Positions 49,754 to 58,517 of a stretch of 64,000 nucleotides of DNA are shown here, in pieces (positions within the stretch are counted from its first letter, which is position 1; each line of letters opens with the position of its first letter). Made by a program: the position numbers and the translations under genes. The stretch comes from Atopobiaceae bacterium (GTDB lineage: Bacteria; Actinomycetota; Coriobacteriia; Coriobacteriales; Atopobiaceae). The stretch covers positions 1-64,000 of the forward strand of contig JAKVON010000004.1 of assembly GCA_022482785.1 (NCBI GenBank), given 5' to 3'. The notes below the pieces were generated by a model. It had not been told where the DNA came from and did not search any database. It saw only the letters and a program-made list of their open reading frames with translations.

Positions 49754-51886
49754 TCACGCCTCCGGGACGAAGGTGTCCCTGTCGGGGGCGATCGCCTTCA
49801 TGGCCTCGATGACGGAGGCGAACAGCTCGTCGAGCTCCATGCCGTTGAGCTCGGCGCCCTTGGCTATGACGTCGCGGTCGCAGCCGGCGGCGAAGCTCCT
49901 CTGCTTGAACTTCTTCCTGAGCGACTTCACGGAGAAGTCCATGACGGAGTGGGACGGGCGCATCGCGACGCAGGCCCCGACGAGCCCGGAGAGCTCGTCG
50001 ACGGCGAAGAGCACGCGCTCCATCTTGAGCTCGGGGGCGGGCAGGTCCGGGTTGTTGTCGGAGTTGTGCGTCTGGATGGAGCGGACGAGCTCCGGCGTGC
50101 CGCCCGCCTCGGAGATGATCTCCGCCGCACGGACGGTATGGCTCGCGGGGTCGTCCGAGGTCTCCTCCCAGTCGACGTCGTGGAGCAGCCCCACCTGGCC
50201 CCAGAACTCGACGTTGCCGGGATCGAAGACGTGGGCGTAGTGGCGCATGAGGCCTTCGAGCGTCTCGCCGTGGGTGATGTGGAAGGAATCGGAGTTGTGG
50301 GCCTCGAGCAGCGCGAACGCCTGGTCGCGGGTAAGCCCGCTTCCGAGGGCCGTCCCGGCCGCGGGGGCCGCCTTGGGAGCAGCCCCCCTCTCGGGCCGCA
50401 TGTGCGGGAAGAGGAGCACGTCCCTGATGGAGGCCTGGTTCGTGAGGAGCATGACCATGCGGTCGATGCCGTAGCCGATGCCGCCGGCGGGGGGCATGCC
50501 GTACTCGAGCGCGCGGATGTAGTCGGCGTCGTAGTCCATGGCCTCCTCGTCGCCCGCGGCCTTGGCCTCGACCTGGGCGGCGAAGCGGGCCTCCTGGTCG
50601 ACCGGGTCGTTCAGCTCGGAGAAGGCGTTCGCGTACTCGTTCCCGGCGATGACCAGCTCGAAGCGGTCGGTGAGGCGCGGGTCGTCGGGCTTGCGCTTGG
50701 TGAGCGGCGACACCTCGACGGGATAGTCGCACACGAAGGTGGGGTCGACGATGGTCTTCTCGACGAGCTCGTCGTAGAGGGTGAAGAGGAGCTTGCCCGC
50801 GCCCCAGGAATCCTCCCATTCGAGGCCGTTCGCGTCGAGCAGCTCGCGGAGGCGCGCGACGGGCGTGTCGATGGAGACCTCCTCGCCCACGGCCTCGCTC
50901 ACGAGCTCGTGCATGGGAGCCGTGCGCCAGGTGCCGGACAGGTCGATCTCCCTGCCCTGGAACTGGATCCTCTCGGAGTCGTTCACCGCGGCGTTGGCCG
51001 CCTTGAACAGGCCTTCGGAGAGGCGCTTCATGCCCTCGAGGTCGGAGTAGGCGCAGTAGGCCTCCATCGAGGTGAACTCCGGGTTGTGCGTGAGGTCCAT
51101 GCCCTCGTTCCTGAACTGGCGCCCCAGCTCGTAGACGCGCTCGAAGCCGCCCACGATGAGCCTCTTGAGGTGGAGCTCGGTGGCGATGCGCAGGTAGCAT
51201 TCCTGGTCGAGGGCATTGAAGTGGGTGACGAAGGGCTTGGCGTTGGCCCCTCCCAGGGTCTCCTGCAGGATGGGCGTCTCGACCTCGAGGTAGTCCTGGT
51301 CGTTCATGAAGGAGCGGATGGCGGAGATGATGACGGAGCGCTTGCGGAACGTCTCGCGCACGTCGTCGTTCATGATGAGGTCGACGTAGCGCTGGCGGTA
51401 GCGCGTCTCCTTGTCGGAGAGGCCGTGGAACTTCTCGGGCAGGGGCCGGCACGACTTGGCGAGGAGCTCGACCGACGTCGGCGAGATGGAGAGCTGGCCC
51501 CGGCGCGTGCGCACGACCGTGCCCGTCGCGCCGACGATGTCTCCCACGTCGAGCTGGCCGAGCAGGTCCCAGCCCGCCTCGCCGAGCACGTTCACGCGGC
51601 AGAAGAGCTGGATGGTGCCCGTGGAGTCCTGCAGGACGAGGAAGGCGACCTTGCCTTGGTTGCGCAGGGCCCTGATGCGGCCGGCGACGGAGACGACGTC
51701 GGCCGTGTCCGAGCCGTCGGCGAGGGCCGCATAGCGCCCCTCGAGCTCCGCGGCATGCGCGCTCACCGTCGAGCGGATGGGATAGGGGTCGATCCCCGCG
51801 TCGATCATCGCCTGGCGCCGGGCACGCCGCATGGCGCGCTCGTCCGTCGTGTCGATGGGATCGCCTGGCTTGGTCTGGTCGGACAT
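49754..51886 (-). CDS. lysS: Lysyl-tRNA synthetase fused to an HD-domain protein
   Basis: 710 residues; normal LysS has about 500. Residues 1-505 are a complete class II LysRS: OB-fold anticodon domain (VAGRIRALRNQGKVAFL), motif 2 (FRNEGMDLTHNPEFTSMEAY) and motif 3 (GIGYGIDRMVMLLTN). After an Ala/Pro linker, residues about 517-710 form an HD-type phosphohydrolase: THGETLEGLMRHYA, the metal motif GLLHDVDW (HD near 569), HTVRAAEI, QTHNSD and AVDELSGLV. The reading frame is uninterrupted across the junction. The HD substrate is unknown; free HD proteins of this type exist, and a signalling or nucleotide role is only a guess. Start set by GGAG upstream. Confidence 0.93.
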   Translation of the reverse strand: MSDQTKPGDPIDTTDERAMRRARRQAMIDAGIDPYPIRSTVSAHAAELEGRYAALADGSDTADVVSVAGRIRALRNQGKVAFLVLQDSTGTIQLFCRVNVLGEAGWDLLGQLDVGDIVGATGTVVRTRRGQLSISPTSVELLAKSCRPLPEKFHGLSDKETRYRQRYVDLIMNDDVRETFRKRSVIISAIRSFMNDQDYLEVETPILQETLGGANAKPFVTHFNALDQECYLRIATELHLKRLIVGGFERVYELGRQFRNEGMDLTHNPEFTSMEAYCAYSDLEGMKRLSEGLFKAANAAVNDSERIQFQGREIDLSGTWRTAPMHELVSEAVGEEVSIDTPVARLRELLDANGLEWEDSWGAGKLLFTLYDELVEKTIVDPTFVCDYPVEVSPLTKRKPDDPRLTDRFELVIAGNEYANAFSELNDPVDQEARFAAQVEAKAAGDEEAMDYDADYIRALEYGMPPAGGIGYGIDRMVMLLTNQASIRDVLLFPHMRPERGAAPKAAPAAGTALGSGLTRDQAFALLEAHNSDSFHITHGETLEGLMRHYAHVFDPGNVEFWGQVGLLHDVDWEETSDDPASHTVRAAEIISEAGGTPELVRSIQTHNSDNNPDLPAPELKMERVLFAVDELSGLVGACVAMRPSHSVMDFSVKSLRKKFKQRSFAAGCDRDVIAKGAELNGMELDELFASVIEAMKAIAPDRDTFVPEA

Positions 51887-51985
51887 GGGTGCTCCTTCTT
51901 GCTCGGGATGCCGGATGCCGTGACGAAGGCGCCCCCGACTCGCTGCGAGGCGAGCGCGGGGGCGCGGCATCGGTCGATGTGCTGT

Positions 51986-52468
51986 CTAGCGCGAGATCCT
52001 CGTGATGGTGTAGCCGAAGACCTTCCCCGTGGGCCCGGCGAACTCGATGGCGTCACCCTTCTTGTGGCCCATGAGCGCCTTGCCGAGGGGGCTCTCGTTC
52101 GAGATCCTGTTCTCGAGGGAGTTGGTCTCGGTGGTGCCGACGATGGTGAAGGTCTCCTTCTCGCCCGAGTCGTCGGCGAGCTCCACCTTGCAGCCGATGG
52201 AGACGGGGATGTTGCGCTTCTTGGCGCCGGCGTCGTCGGAGACCTTCGCGCTCGCGAGGATGCTCCTGATCTCGGTGATGCGGGAGGCGTTCTTGGACTG
52301 CTCCTCCTTGGCATCGTCGTACTCGGAGTTCTCGGAGAGGTCGCCGAAGTCGCGCGCCTCCTTGATGCGCTCGATGATCTCGTCGTTCTTCTCGCCCTCG
52401 CGCCATGCGAGCTCGTCGACGAGCTTCTGGCGTCCTTCGGCGGTCAGGATGATCTCGGGTGTGCTCAT
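51986..52468 (-). CDS. greA: Transcription elongation factor GreA
   Basis: 160 residues; stimulates transcript cleavage in backtracked RNA polymerase. The N-terminal coiled coil carries the acidic tip DFGDLSENSEYDDAKEEQ; the C-terminal FKBP-like domain includes ISNESPLGKALMGHKKGD. Upstream of lysS, as in many Gram-positives. Confidence 0.96.
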   Translation of the reverse strand: MSTPEIILTAEGRQKLVDELAWREGEKNDEIIERIKEARDFGDLSENSEYDDAKEEQSKNASRITEIRSILASAKVSDDAGAKKRNIPVSIGCKVELADDSGEKETFTIVGTTETNSLENRISNESPLGKALMGHKKGDAIEFAGPTGKVFGYTITRISR

Positions 52469-52495
52469 TGTGCTCGCTCTCTGTCTCGCTCGTGG

Positions 52496-52852
52496 CTACT
52501 TGGACTTGGGGGTAGCGCTCTTGCGCGTGGAGGTCTTCTTGGCCGTTGAGGCCGCGGCCTTCTTGGCGGCGGGCTTGCGCGTCGAGGTGGTCTTCTTGGC
52601 GGCGGGCTTGCGGGCGGGGGCCTTCTTGGGCTCCGGCTCCGGCTCGGGCTCCTCCTCGACGTCCTCCACGTCCTCGTCCTCCTCGACGACCTCCTCCTCG
52701 GGCTCGTCGGCGGAGTCCCCCGTCTCCATGCCCTCGCGGACGTTCTTCACGGTCTTGCCGAGGGCACTTCCCAGCTTGGGCAGGTTCTTGGGCCCGAAGA
52801 TGATGAGGACCACGACGAGAATGACGATGATCTCAGGTACACCGAGCGACAT
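52496..52852 (-). CDS. tatA: Sec-independent translocase subunit TatA
   Basis: 118 residues. An N-terminal membrane helix ([17 protein letters not shown]), the [10 protein letters not shown] hinge and an amphipathic helix are typical of TatA/E. The rest is an acidic stretch followed by Lys/Ala/Thr repeats ([17 protein letters not shown]), an actinobacterial-style low-complexity tail. No tatC is present here. An upstream in-frame extension lacks a ribosome-binding site and was rejected. Confidence 0.9.
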   Translation of the reverse strand: MSLGVPEIIVILVVVLIIFGPKNLPKLGSALGKTVKNVREGMETGDSADEPEEEVVEEDEDVEDVEEEPEPEPEPKKAPARKPAAKKTTSTRKPAAKKAAASTAKKTSTRKSATPKSK

Positions 52853-52966
52853 GACGATTCCTCCAAGTCGGATGGACGTCGTGCATCGACTGGCACGACG
52901 GTGATTCACTTTTGTGAGTATACCGACGTTGGGTCCCCACCACAAGGAAACCCCAATCGCACGGCC

Positions 52967-53776
52967 TTACGCGAAGAGCTTTGCCGAGTCGCCGCAGGAG
53001 CAGGCGCGCACGGTGGGAAGGGCCGGGACCATGACGTCGATGAGGTCGCGGAGCCTGCCCAGGTTCTCGTTGAAGACGCGCAGCACGTCGTCCATGGTCA
53101 CGGCCGCGTACTTGCCCAAGCCTGCGTCGTAGTCGGTCACGAGGCTCACGTTGCAGTAGCAGATGCCCAGCTCGCGGGCGAGCCACGCCTCGGGGTACTG
53201 GGTCATGTTCACGCAGCTCCAGCCCATCTTCGAGAACCACTCGCTCTCGGCGCGGGTCGAGAAGCGCGGACCGTTGATGGTGACCACGGTGCCGCCGTCA
53301 TGCACGGGGATGCCCAGCCTCTCGCAGCATGCGACCGCCACCTTGCGCATCTCGGGGCAGTAGGGCTCGGCCGCGGAGAGGTGCTGGACGCCGCGGTCCT
53401 CCCCCCTCGTGAAGAAGGTGTCGGGCCGACCCTTGGTGCGGTCGACGAACTGGTCGCACACGACGAAGTCGCCGGGGTGGACGTCGAGCGAGAGCGACCC
53501 CACCGAGCAGGGCCCGATGATCTGGGTCACGCCGAGCTCGCGCATGCCCCAGATGTTCGCGCGATAGTTCACGTCGGCCGGCGCATGGGTGTGGTTGTGG
53601 CCGTGGCGCGGGAGGAAGGCGACCGTGCGGCCCCCGATGGTGCCGACGGTGTAGACGTCGGAAGGGCTTCCCCACTTCGTGTCGATGGACACCTCCTGGT
53701 AGTCGCCCTCGAACAGCGAGTAGAACCCGGAGCCGCCGAAGATGCCTATCTCGGCCTGCGGAAGCTTCTGTGCCAT
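52967..53776 (-). CDS. MTAP/PNP-family purine nucleoside phosphorylase
   Basis: 269 residues. EIGIFGGSGFYSLFEG binds phosphate, FLPRHGHNHTHAPADVNYRANIWG is a family signature region, and GGTVVTINGPRFSTRAESEW and MTQYPEAWLARE form the base and ribose pocket. Acts on 5'-methylthioadenosine, methylthioinosine or related nucleosides; the substrate cannot be fixed by reading. Purine salvage or methionine recycling is likely. Confidence 0.88.
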   Translation of the reverse strand: MAQKLPQAEIGIFGGSGFYSLFEGDYQEVSIDTKWGSPSDVYTVGTIGGRTVAFLPRHGHNHTHAPADVNYRANIWGMRELGVTQIIGPCSVGSLSLDVHPGDFVVCDQFVDRTKGRPDTFFTRGEDRGVQHLSAAEPYCPEMRKVAVACCERLGIPVHDGGTVVTINGPRFSTRAESEWFSKMGWSCVNMTQYPEAWLARELGICYCNVSLVTDYDAGLGKYAAVTMDDVLRVFNENLGRLRDLIDVMVPALPTVRACSCGDSAKLFA

Positions 53777-53879
53777 GGTGGACCCCTCTCGTCACGTGCG
53801 GCTCGCCGTGCGGCGCGCCTGCCAGGGCAAGGTTAGGAGAGCCGGGACGCGAAAGCAAGCGAGGCACGGCGAGGCACGG

Positions 53880-53907
53880 AAAAGGCCGCCGGCTTGTGCC
53901 GACGGCC
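53880..53907 (-). terminator. Terminator after tRNA-Pro
   Basis: GGCCGTCGGC/GCCGGCGGCC (one G-U) around ACAA on the minus strand, followed by TTTTCC. Located 10 bp from the tRNA 3' end. Confidence 0.9.
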
Positions 53908-53917
53908 CGCATGTCCG

Positions 53918-53994
53918 TGGTCGGGATGACTGGATTTGAACCAGCGACCTCTCGGTCCCGAACCGAGCGCGCTACCAAACTGCGCTACATCCCG
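53918..53994 (-). tRNA. tRNA-Pro (CGG)
   Basis: 77-base cloverleaf with acceptor CGGGATG/CATCCCG, anticodon stem CTCGG/CCGAG, loop TTCGGGA and encoded CCA. Lies on the minus strand between ispE and the phosphorylase gene. Confidence 0.96.
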
Positions 53995-54089
53995 GATGCC
54001 GTGCCATCCTACCAGATTCGCGGCCCGGGCGCACCCCACCCGAGCTCCTCCACGAAAGGGATGGCATGCGAGGCTCTGGTGGATGGCGG

Positions 54090-54226
54090 GAATCGCGTTC
54101 GTGAGGGCGAGGGCGGAAGGGACCTATTCCGATAGGTCCTTCGAGCTGCAGGTTTCTGCGACCACGACGGAGGCCCCTCCTCACGAATGGAAATCGGGGC
54201 GAAATCAGCCCTCACGAATGCGATTC
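54090..54226. repeat. Inverted and direct repeats with hairpin between tRNA-Pro and ispE
   Basis: GAATCGCGTTCGTGAGGG (54090-54107) is the inverse of CCCTCACGAATGCGATTC (54209-54226) with one mismatch. A third related copy, CCTCACGAATG, starts at 54179 in direct orientation. Between them is the hairpin GGACCTAT-TCCG-ATAGGTCC (54120-54139). The 259-bp gap has no coding sequence. Function unknown: RNA structure, protein-binding sites or a tiny mobile repeat. Confidence 0.7.
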
Positions 54227-54253
54227 GGGGCGGTCGCCCCCCGGACCACGCAG

Positions 54254-55151
54254 CTAGCCGATGACGTGCGGGCCCTCGCCGACGAGGACCGAGGCCTTCG
54301 CCCACAGGCCTTGCTCCTGGATGGCCGCATGCTCGACGTCCAGGGCGGCGCTCGGGGAATCGCAGATGCCATAGACGCATGAGCCGGAGCCCGTCATCAT
54401 CGCGGCCTCGACGCCCGGACGCGAGGCGATCCACGAGCGGATCCGCGCGATCTGGGGGTCGATGCGCTCGGCGACGGGCTCGAGGTTGTTGCCTGAGCCC
54501 CTGCCACGATTCCCGGGATGTCGTGCTCGCGCAGGGCGCGGCAGAGCTCGCGGCCCCCGTCCAGGCTCGGGGCCACCGGCTCGCGGTCGAACTCCTCGTA
54601 GGCCTCCCTCGCGGAGATGCCCGGCCCACTGCCGCGCGACCACGACGACGGGGACGCCCTCGAGGGAGGGGAACTCCTCGCTCATCACGTCGCCCGCCCC
54701 CACGAGCAGGGCGGGAGGACCGAAGAGGAAGAAGGGGACGTCGGCGCCCACCTGGCGCGCGACCTCCTCCACGCGGGGGTCCGCTCGGTCGATCCCCCAG
54801 AGCTCGCAGAGCCCGATGAGGGTCGCGGCGGCGTCGGCCGAGGCGCCGCCCATGCCGCTCTTCGCGGGGACGTGCTTCTCGACGACGATCGAGACGTTCG
54901 GGCGGCGGCGGAACGTCTCCCCCATCAGCTCGGCCGCACGCCAGCAGGTGTTCTCGTGGTCGGGGAAGTCGGCAGGGCGGCTCGCAGGACACGGCGAGCG
55001 ACGCCGCGGGCTCGATGGTGACGATGTCCGCTATTCCGACGCAGGTCATGATCGAGTCGACGCGGTGGTAGCGCCTCTCGTCGAGCTCCTCGTGCACGCC
55101 GAGGTACAGGTTCAGCTTCGAGGGGGCGACGAGCCTGATGGAATCAGCCAT
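54254..55151 (-). CDS. ispE: 4-diphosphocytidyl-2-C-methyl-D-erythritol kinase; three frameshifts
   Basis: GHMP kinase of the MEP pathway. N-terminus RLVAPSKLNLYLGV; ATP site VPAKSGMGGASADAAATL; C-terminal MTGSGSCVYGI. The frame needs one base removed near 54975-54977, one removed near 54632-54633 and one added near 54498-54501; then all parts join as 298 residues, the usual size. All three sites are short G/C-rich runs, so sequencing error is likely. Next to veg, as in Bacillus. Confidence 0.85.
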
Positions 55152-55190
55152 GAATGGACCTTCTCGGGAGCGGAGCGGCCTGGAGGGGCG

Positions 55191-55481
55191 CTACTCCTCG
55201 ACCTCGAAGTCGAAGATGGGCTCGCCCGTCTTCGTGTCGAAGAGCTGGACCGTGCCGGTCAGGACGTCGACGTACTGGTAGGACTGGCGGGCGGTGCGGC
55301 CGCGACGCTCCTCGACCTCGACGACGAAGAGCGAGGGATGGGCCTGCACGAGGGTGCCGGTGCGCTCGATGATGCGGGAGCGGCCCATGTTGGCACGGAC
55401 CTTGATGCGCTGGCCCTGGAGCTCTGCGAGCTCCTCGTGGATCAGGTCGACGCGATTGGCTGCGGGATACTCATTCTCCAT
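55191..55481 (-). CDS. veg: Veg family protein
   Basis: 96 residues, small conserved beta-rich protein; in Bacillus Veg affects biofilm formation. RVDLIHEELAELQGQRIKVRAN... begins the domain, with the GRSRIIERTGTL stretch typical. ATG chosen for CGGAGG upstream; a longer frame was rejected. Precedes ispE by 39 bp. Mechanism unknown. Confidence 0.9.
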   Translation of the reverse strand: MENEYPAANRVDLIHEELAELQGQRIKVRANMGRSRIIERTGTLVQAHPSLFVVEVEERRGRTARQSYQYVDVLTGTVQLFDTKTGEPIFDFEVEE

Positions 55482-55648
55482 GAAAAAATCCTCCGTATGC
55501 GCCCCCACGCGATCACTGGGGAACAAAAAGGCAACAGATAGCCGAATGGATAGGATACTCCCCTACGAGCGGCGCGACAAGGAATGGCACCAAAGCACCA
55601 TCACAAGCCCACGGCTCGCGGGGACTTCCTTCCTTTTTCAGGCGTTGG

Positions 55649-56380
55649 CTATCTGGGGCACTTCGCCAGGGCGGCCTCGTCAGCCACGACCACGCAGTTC
55701 GTGTGCAGCTGCAGGATCGAGGCCGGGACCTGGGGCGTGACCGGGCCGTAGATCATGTCGTAGACCGCCTCGGCCTTGTCTGCGCCCGATGCCGCCACGA
55801 GGATCATGCGCGCGTGCATGATGGTCTGGACGCCCATGGTGTAGGCCTGGCGCGGGACGTCCTCCTCGTGCTCGAAGAGGCGGGAGTTCGCCTTGATGGT
55901 GCTCTCCGTGAGGTCGACCATGTGCGTCCCCTTGGAGAAGGCGGCGTCGGGCTCGTTGAAGCCGATGTGCCCGTTGCGACCGATGCCGAGGAGCTGAAGG
56001 TCGACGTAGCCGGCGTCCTTCACGATCTTGTCGTAGGCGGCGCAGGCGGCGTCGGCATCCGGGTTGGAGCCATCGGGGACGTGGACGTTGTCGGGGTCGA
56101 TGTTGATGTGGTCGAAGAAGTTCTCGTGCATGAAGTAGTGGTAGCTCTGCACGTCGTCATGCGTGAGGCCGCGGTACTCGTCGAGATTGTAGGTGTGGAC
56201 CTCGGAGAAGTCGACGTCGCCCTTCTCGTACCACTTGATGAGCTGCTTGTAGGCGCCGATGGGCGTCGTTCCCGTGGCCAGGCCGAGCGTGGCATCCGAC
56301 TTGAGGATGACCTGCGCGGAGATGATGTTGGCCGCCTTGCGGCTCATGTCGTCGTAGTCCTTGGCGTGGATGATTCTCAT
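55649..56380 (-). CDS. nagB: Glucosamine-6-phosphate deaminase
   Basis: 243 residues; converts glucosamine-6-P to fructose-6-P and ammonia. LGLATGTTPIGAYKQL is the phosphate loop, YNLDEYRGL the active-site Asp region, GIGRNGHIGFNEP the catalytic His/Asp motif. Start MRIIHAKDYDDM. No other amino-sugar gene is adjacent. Confidence 0.94.
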   Translation of the reverse strand: MRIIHAKDYDDMSRKAANIISAQVILKSDATLGLATGTTPIGAYKQLIKWYEKGDVDFSEVHTYNLDEYRGLTHDDVQSYHYFMHENFFDHINIDPDNVHVPDGSNPDADAACAAYDKIVKDAGYVDLQLLGIGRNGHIGFNEPDAAFSKGTHMVDLTESTIKANSRLFEHEEDVPRQAYTMGVQTIMHARMILVAASGADKAEAVYDMIYGPVTPQVPASILQLHTNCVVVADEAALAKCPR

Positions 56381-56445
56381 GTCGGCGTCTCCTTCGGTTG
56401 GCGGTAACCCGATGGTACCCATTGGGCGTCGGGCGAGCCGCACGA

Positions 56446-57078
56446 CTAGGCAAGCTGCCGCGCGAGGTCGGCGAGGGCATGGAAGCGATGGGAGATGGCG
56501 TTCTTCTCGTCCGGCACGAGCTCGGCCATGGTCCTTCCGGGAGTGTCGTCGGGCAGGAACAGGGGGTCGTAGCCGAAGCCCTGGTCTCCCCTGGGCTCGA
56601 AGCCGACCCTTCCCTCGCAGTCGCCGTTTCCCTCGAGCACCGAGCCGTCCGGCCGGACCAGCACGACGCACGAGTGGAAGCGGGCCGTGCGGCGCGGCTC
56701 CGGGACGTCCGCCATCTCCCGGAGCAGCCTCTCGTTGTTCGCCGCGTCGTTGCCGTGCTCGCCGGCCCAGCGGGCGGAGCGGACCCCGGGCGCCCCGTCG
56801 AGGGCGTCCACGACGAGGCCCGAGTCGTCGGCGATCGCGGGGATGCCGCACCCCTCGAGCGCGGCGAGGGCCTTGATGAGGGCGTTGGCCTCGAAGGTCT
56901 CGCCCGTCTCCTCGGGGTCGGGGAAGCTTCCCAGCTCGGAGAGGGCATAGAACCTGACGCCGGGCATCGCGGGGGACAGGATGGCGCGAATCTCGGCGAG
57001 CTTGTGCGCGTTGCCCGTCGCCACGACGACGCAGCGCTCCGGGTCGAGGGACGTGGGATCGGTCGTGGGTGAGGGCAT
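56446..57078 (-). CDS. rdgB: Non-canonical purine NTP pyrophosphatase (RdgB/HAM1)
   Basis: 210 residues; hydrolyses dITP, XTP and ITP to monophosphates. CVVVATGNAHKLAEI is the NTP-binding start; ADDSGLVVDALDGAPGV and GYDPLFLPD are family motifs. An N-terminal stretch of about 15 residues precedes the core; a start nearer the core is possible. Confidence 0.93.
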   Translation of the reverse strand: MPSPTTDPTSLDPERCVVVATGNAHKLAEIRAILSPAMPGVRFYALSELGSFPDPEETGETFEANALIKALAALEGCGIPAIADDSGLVVDALDGAPGVRSARWAGEHGNDAANNERLLREMADVPEPRRTARFHSCVVLVRPDGSVLEGNGDCEGRVGFEPRGDQGFGYDPLFLPDDTPGRTMAELVPDEKNAISHRFHALADLARQLA

Positions 57079-57095
57079 GAGGCCTCCATGTCGTT

Positions 57096-57124
57096 GGGGC
57101 CGGCATCCAGAAGATGCCGGCCCC
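57096..57124 (-). terminator. Hairpin after the oxidoreductase operon
   Basis: Perfect 12-bp stem GGGGCCGGCATC/GATGCCGGCCCC with loop CAGAA, 27 bp after the gamma subunit stop. No U tract follows on the minus strand. Confidence 0.7.
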
Positions 57125-57151
57125 TGCGTCTTGTCGCATGTGCGGCCCGCG

Positions 57152-57688
57152 CTAGAGGGACATGCCTATCTCGAGGGCCTTGATGTTGTTGCCGAGCAGG
57201 TTCTTGTGCTTGGCGGGAACGGTCTTCTCGAGGGCCTTGTCGAGCGTGGCGCGCTCGCAGAACGGGCGCTCCTTCCACAGCTTGCCCGTGAGGATGATGT
57301 TGGCGCCGCCGTGCAGGCCGTTCTCCTCGGCGAGCTGGGTCGCGGGAATCGCGATGATGGTGACGTCGTCCCTGGTGGGGACCTCCGCCGTCATCGTGGA
57401 GTCGACGAGCGCGATGCCGCCGGGGACCATCTTGGGCACGAACTTCTCGGCCGAGGGCTGGTTCATGGCGATGAGGGCATCGGGCTCGGTGACGAGAGGG
57501 CTGCCGATGGGCTCGTCGGAGAGGCACACGCTGCAGTTTGCGGTGCCGCCGCGCATCTCGGGGCCGTAGCTCGGCAGCCACGAGATCTCGCGGCCCTCGA
57601 CGAGGCCCGCGTTGGCGATGAGCTTGCCGGCGAAGAGGAGGCCCTGCCCGCCGAAGCCGGACAGGATGATGTTGATGTTCTGCGCCAT
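57152..57688 (-). CDS. 2-oxoacid:ferredoxin oxidoreductase, gamma subunit
   Basis: 178 residues. The motif SGFGGQGLLFAGKLIANA and SYGPEMRGGTANCSVCLSD are diagnostic of the gamma (POR gamma/KorC-like) subunit. Last gene of a ferredoxin-alpha-beta-gamma operon; 1 bp after the beta stop. Handles CoA/radical chemistry interface with the other subunits. Confidence 0.92.
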   Translation of the reverse strand: MAQNINIILSGFGGQGLLFAGKLIANAGLVEGREISWLPSYGPEMRGGTANCSVCLSDEPIGSPLVTEPDALIAMNQPSAEKFVPKMVPGGIALVDSTMTAEVPTRDDVTIIAIPATQLAEENGLHGGANIILTGKLWKERPFCERATLDKALEKTVPAKHKNLLGNNIKALEIGMSL

Positions 57689-57689
57689 G

Positions 57690-58515
57690 CTACTTCGTCC
57701 CCTTCTGTGCGATCGGGCAGTCCTTGGCGCGCGCGAGCGCGGCCTCGGCCGCGGTCTCGAAGCCGTCGGCGACGACGTCCTTGTAGACGCCCAGCGGATA
57801 GTAGGGCAGCATGTTCTCGCGCAGCCACGCGAGCGCGTCCACGGGAGAGAGCCCCCAGTTGGTCGGGCATGCCGAGACGACCTCGACGTGCGTGTAGCCG
57901 CGTCCCTCCATCTGGTAGGTGAAGGCCTTCTTGATGGCCTTCTTCGCGGCGCGGACGTGCGCCGGCGTGTCGACGGTGACGCGCTCTACGTAGGCGACGC
58001 CGTCGAGCGTCGCGAGCATCTCGGAGACGCGGATGGGATAGCCCGCCGTCGAGACGTCACGCCCGTAGGGGACTCGTCTGCGTGACCTGGTTGGGGAGGC
58101 TCGTGGGAGCCATCTGGCCACCGGTCATGCCGTAGATGGCGTTGTTGATGAAGATGACCGAGATGTCCTCGCCACGGGTGGCGGCGTGGACGGTCTCCGC
58201 CATGCCGATGGAGGCGAGGTCGCCGTCGCCCTGGTAGGAGAAGACGAGGTTCTTGGGCTCGACGCGCTTGACCGCCGTGGCGACCGCAGGGGCGCGGCCG
58301 TGCGCGGCCTCGATCATGTCGCAGCTGAAGTAGTTGTAGGCGAGCACGGAGCAGCCCACCGGCGCGATGCCGACGGCATCCCCCGCGAGGCCCATCTCGT
58401 CCATGCACTCGCAGACGAGGCGATGGACGATGCCGTGCGGGCAACCCGGGCAGTAGTGCGTCGGCACGGGGAGCAGCGACTCCGGCCGCTCGAAGACGAT
58501 CTTGGGCTCTGCCAT
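57690..58515 (-). CDS. 2-oxoacid:ferredoxin oxidoreductase, beta (TPP) subunit; frameshifted
   Basis: Thiamine diphosphate-binding subunit. [10 protein letters not shown] near residue 20, [12 protein letters not shown], and the TPP motif YQGDGDLAS followed by [13 protein letters not shown]. One extra G in the run at 58068-58071 breaks the frame after NQVTQTS; corrected, the protein continues [11 protein letters not shown] for a total of 274 residues. Likely sequencing error. Two bases downstream of the alpha gene. Confidence 0.9.
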
Positions 58516-58517
58516 GA

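Noticed and set aside
54090-54226. Known riboswitch or ribosomal RNA fragment
   Set aside because: The repeats and hairpin match no riboswitch or rRNA pattern I recognise, and the nearest gene (ispE) has its start on the far side, so this is not its leader.
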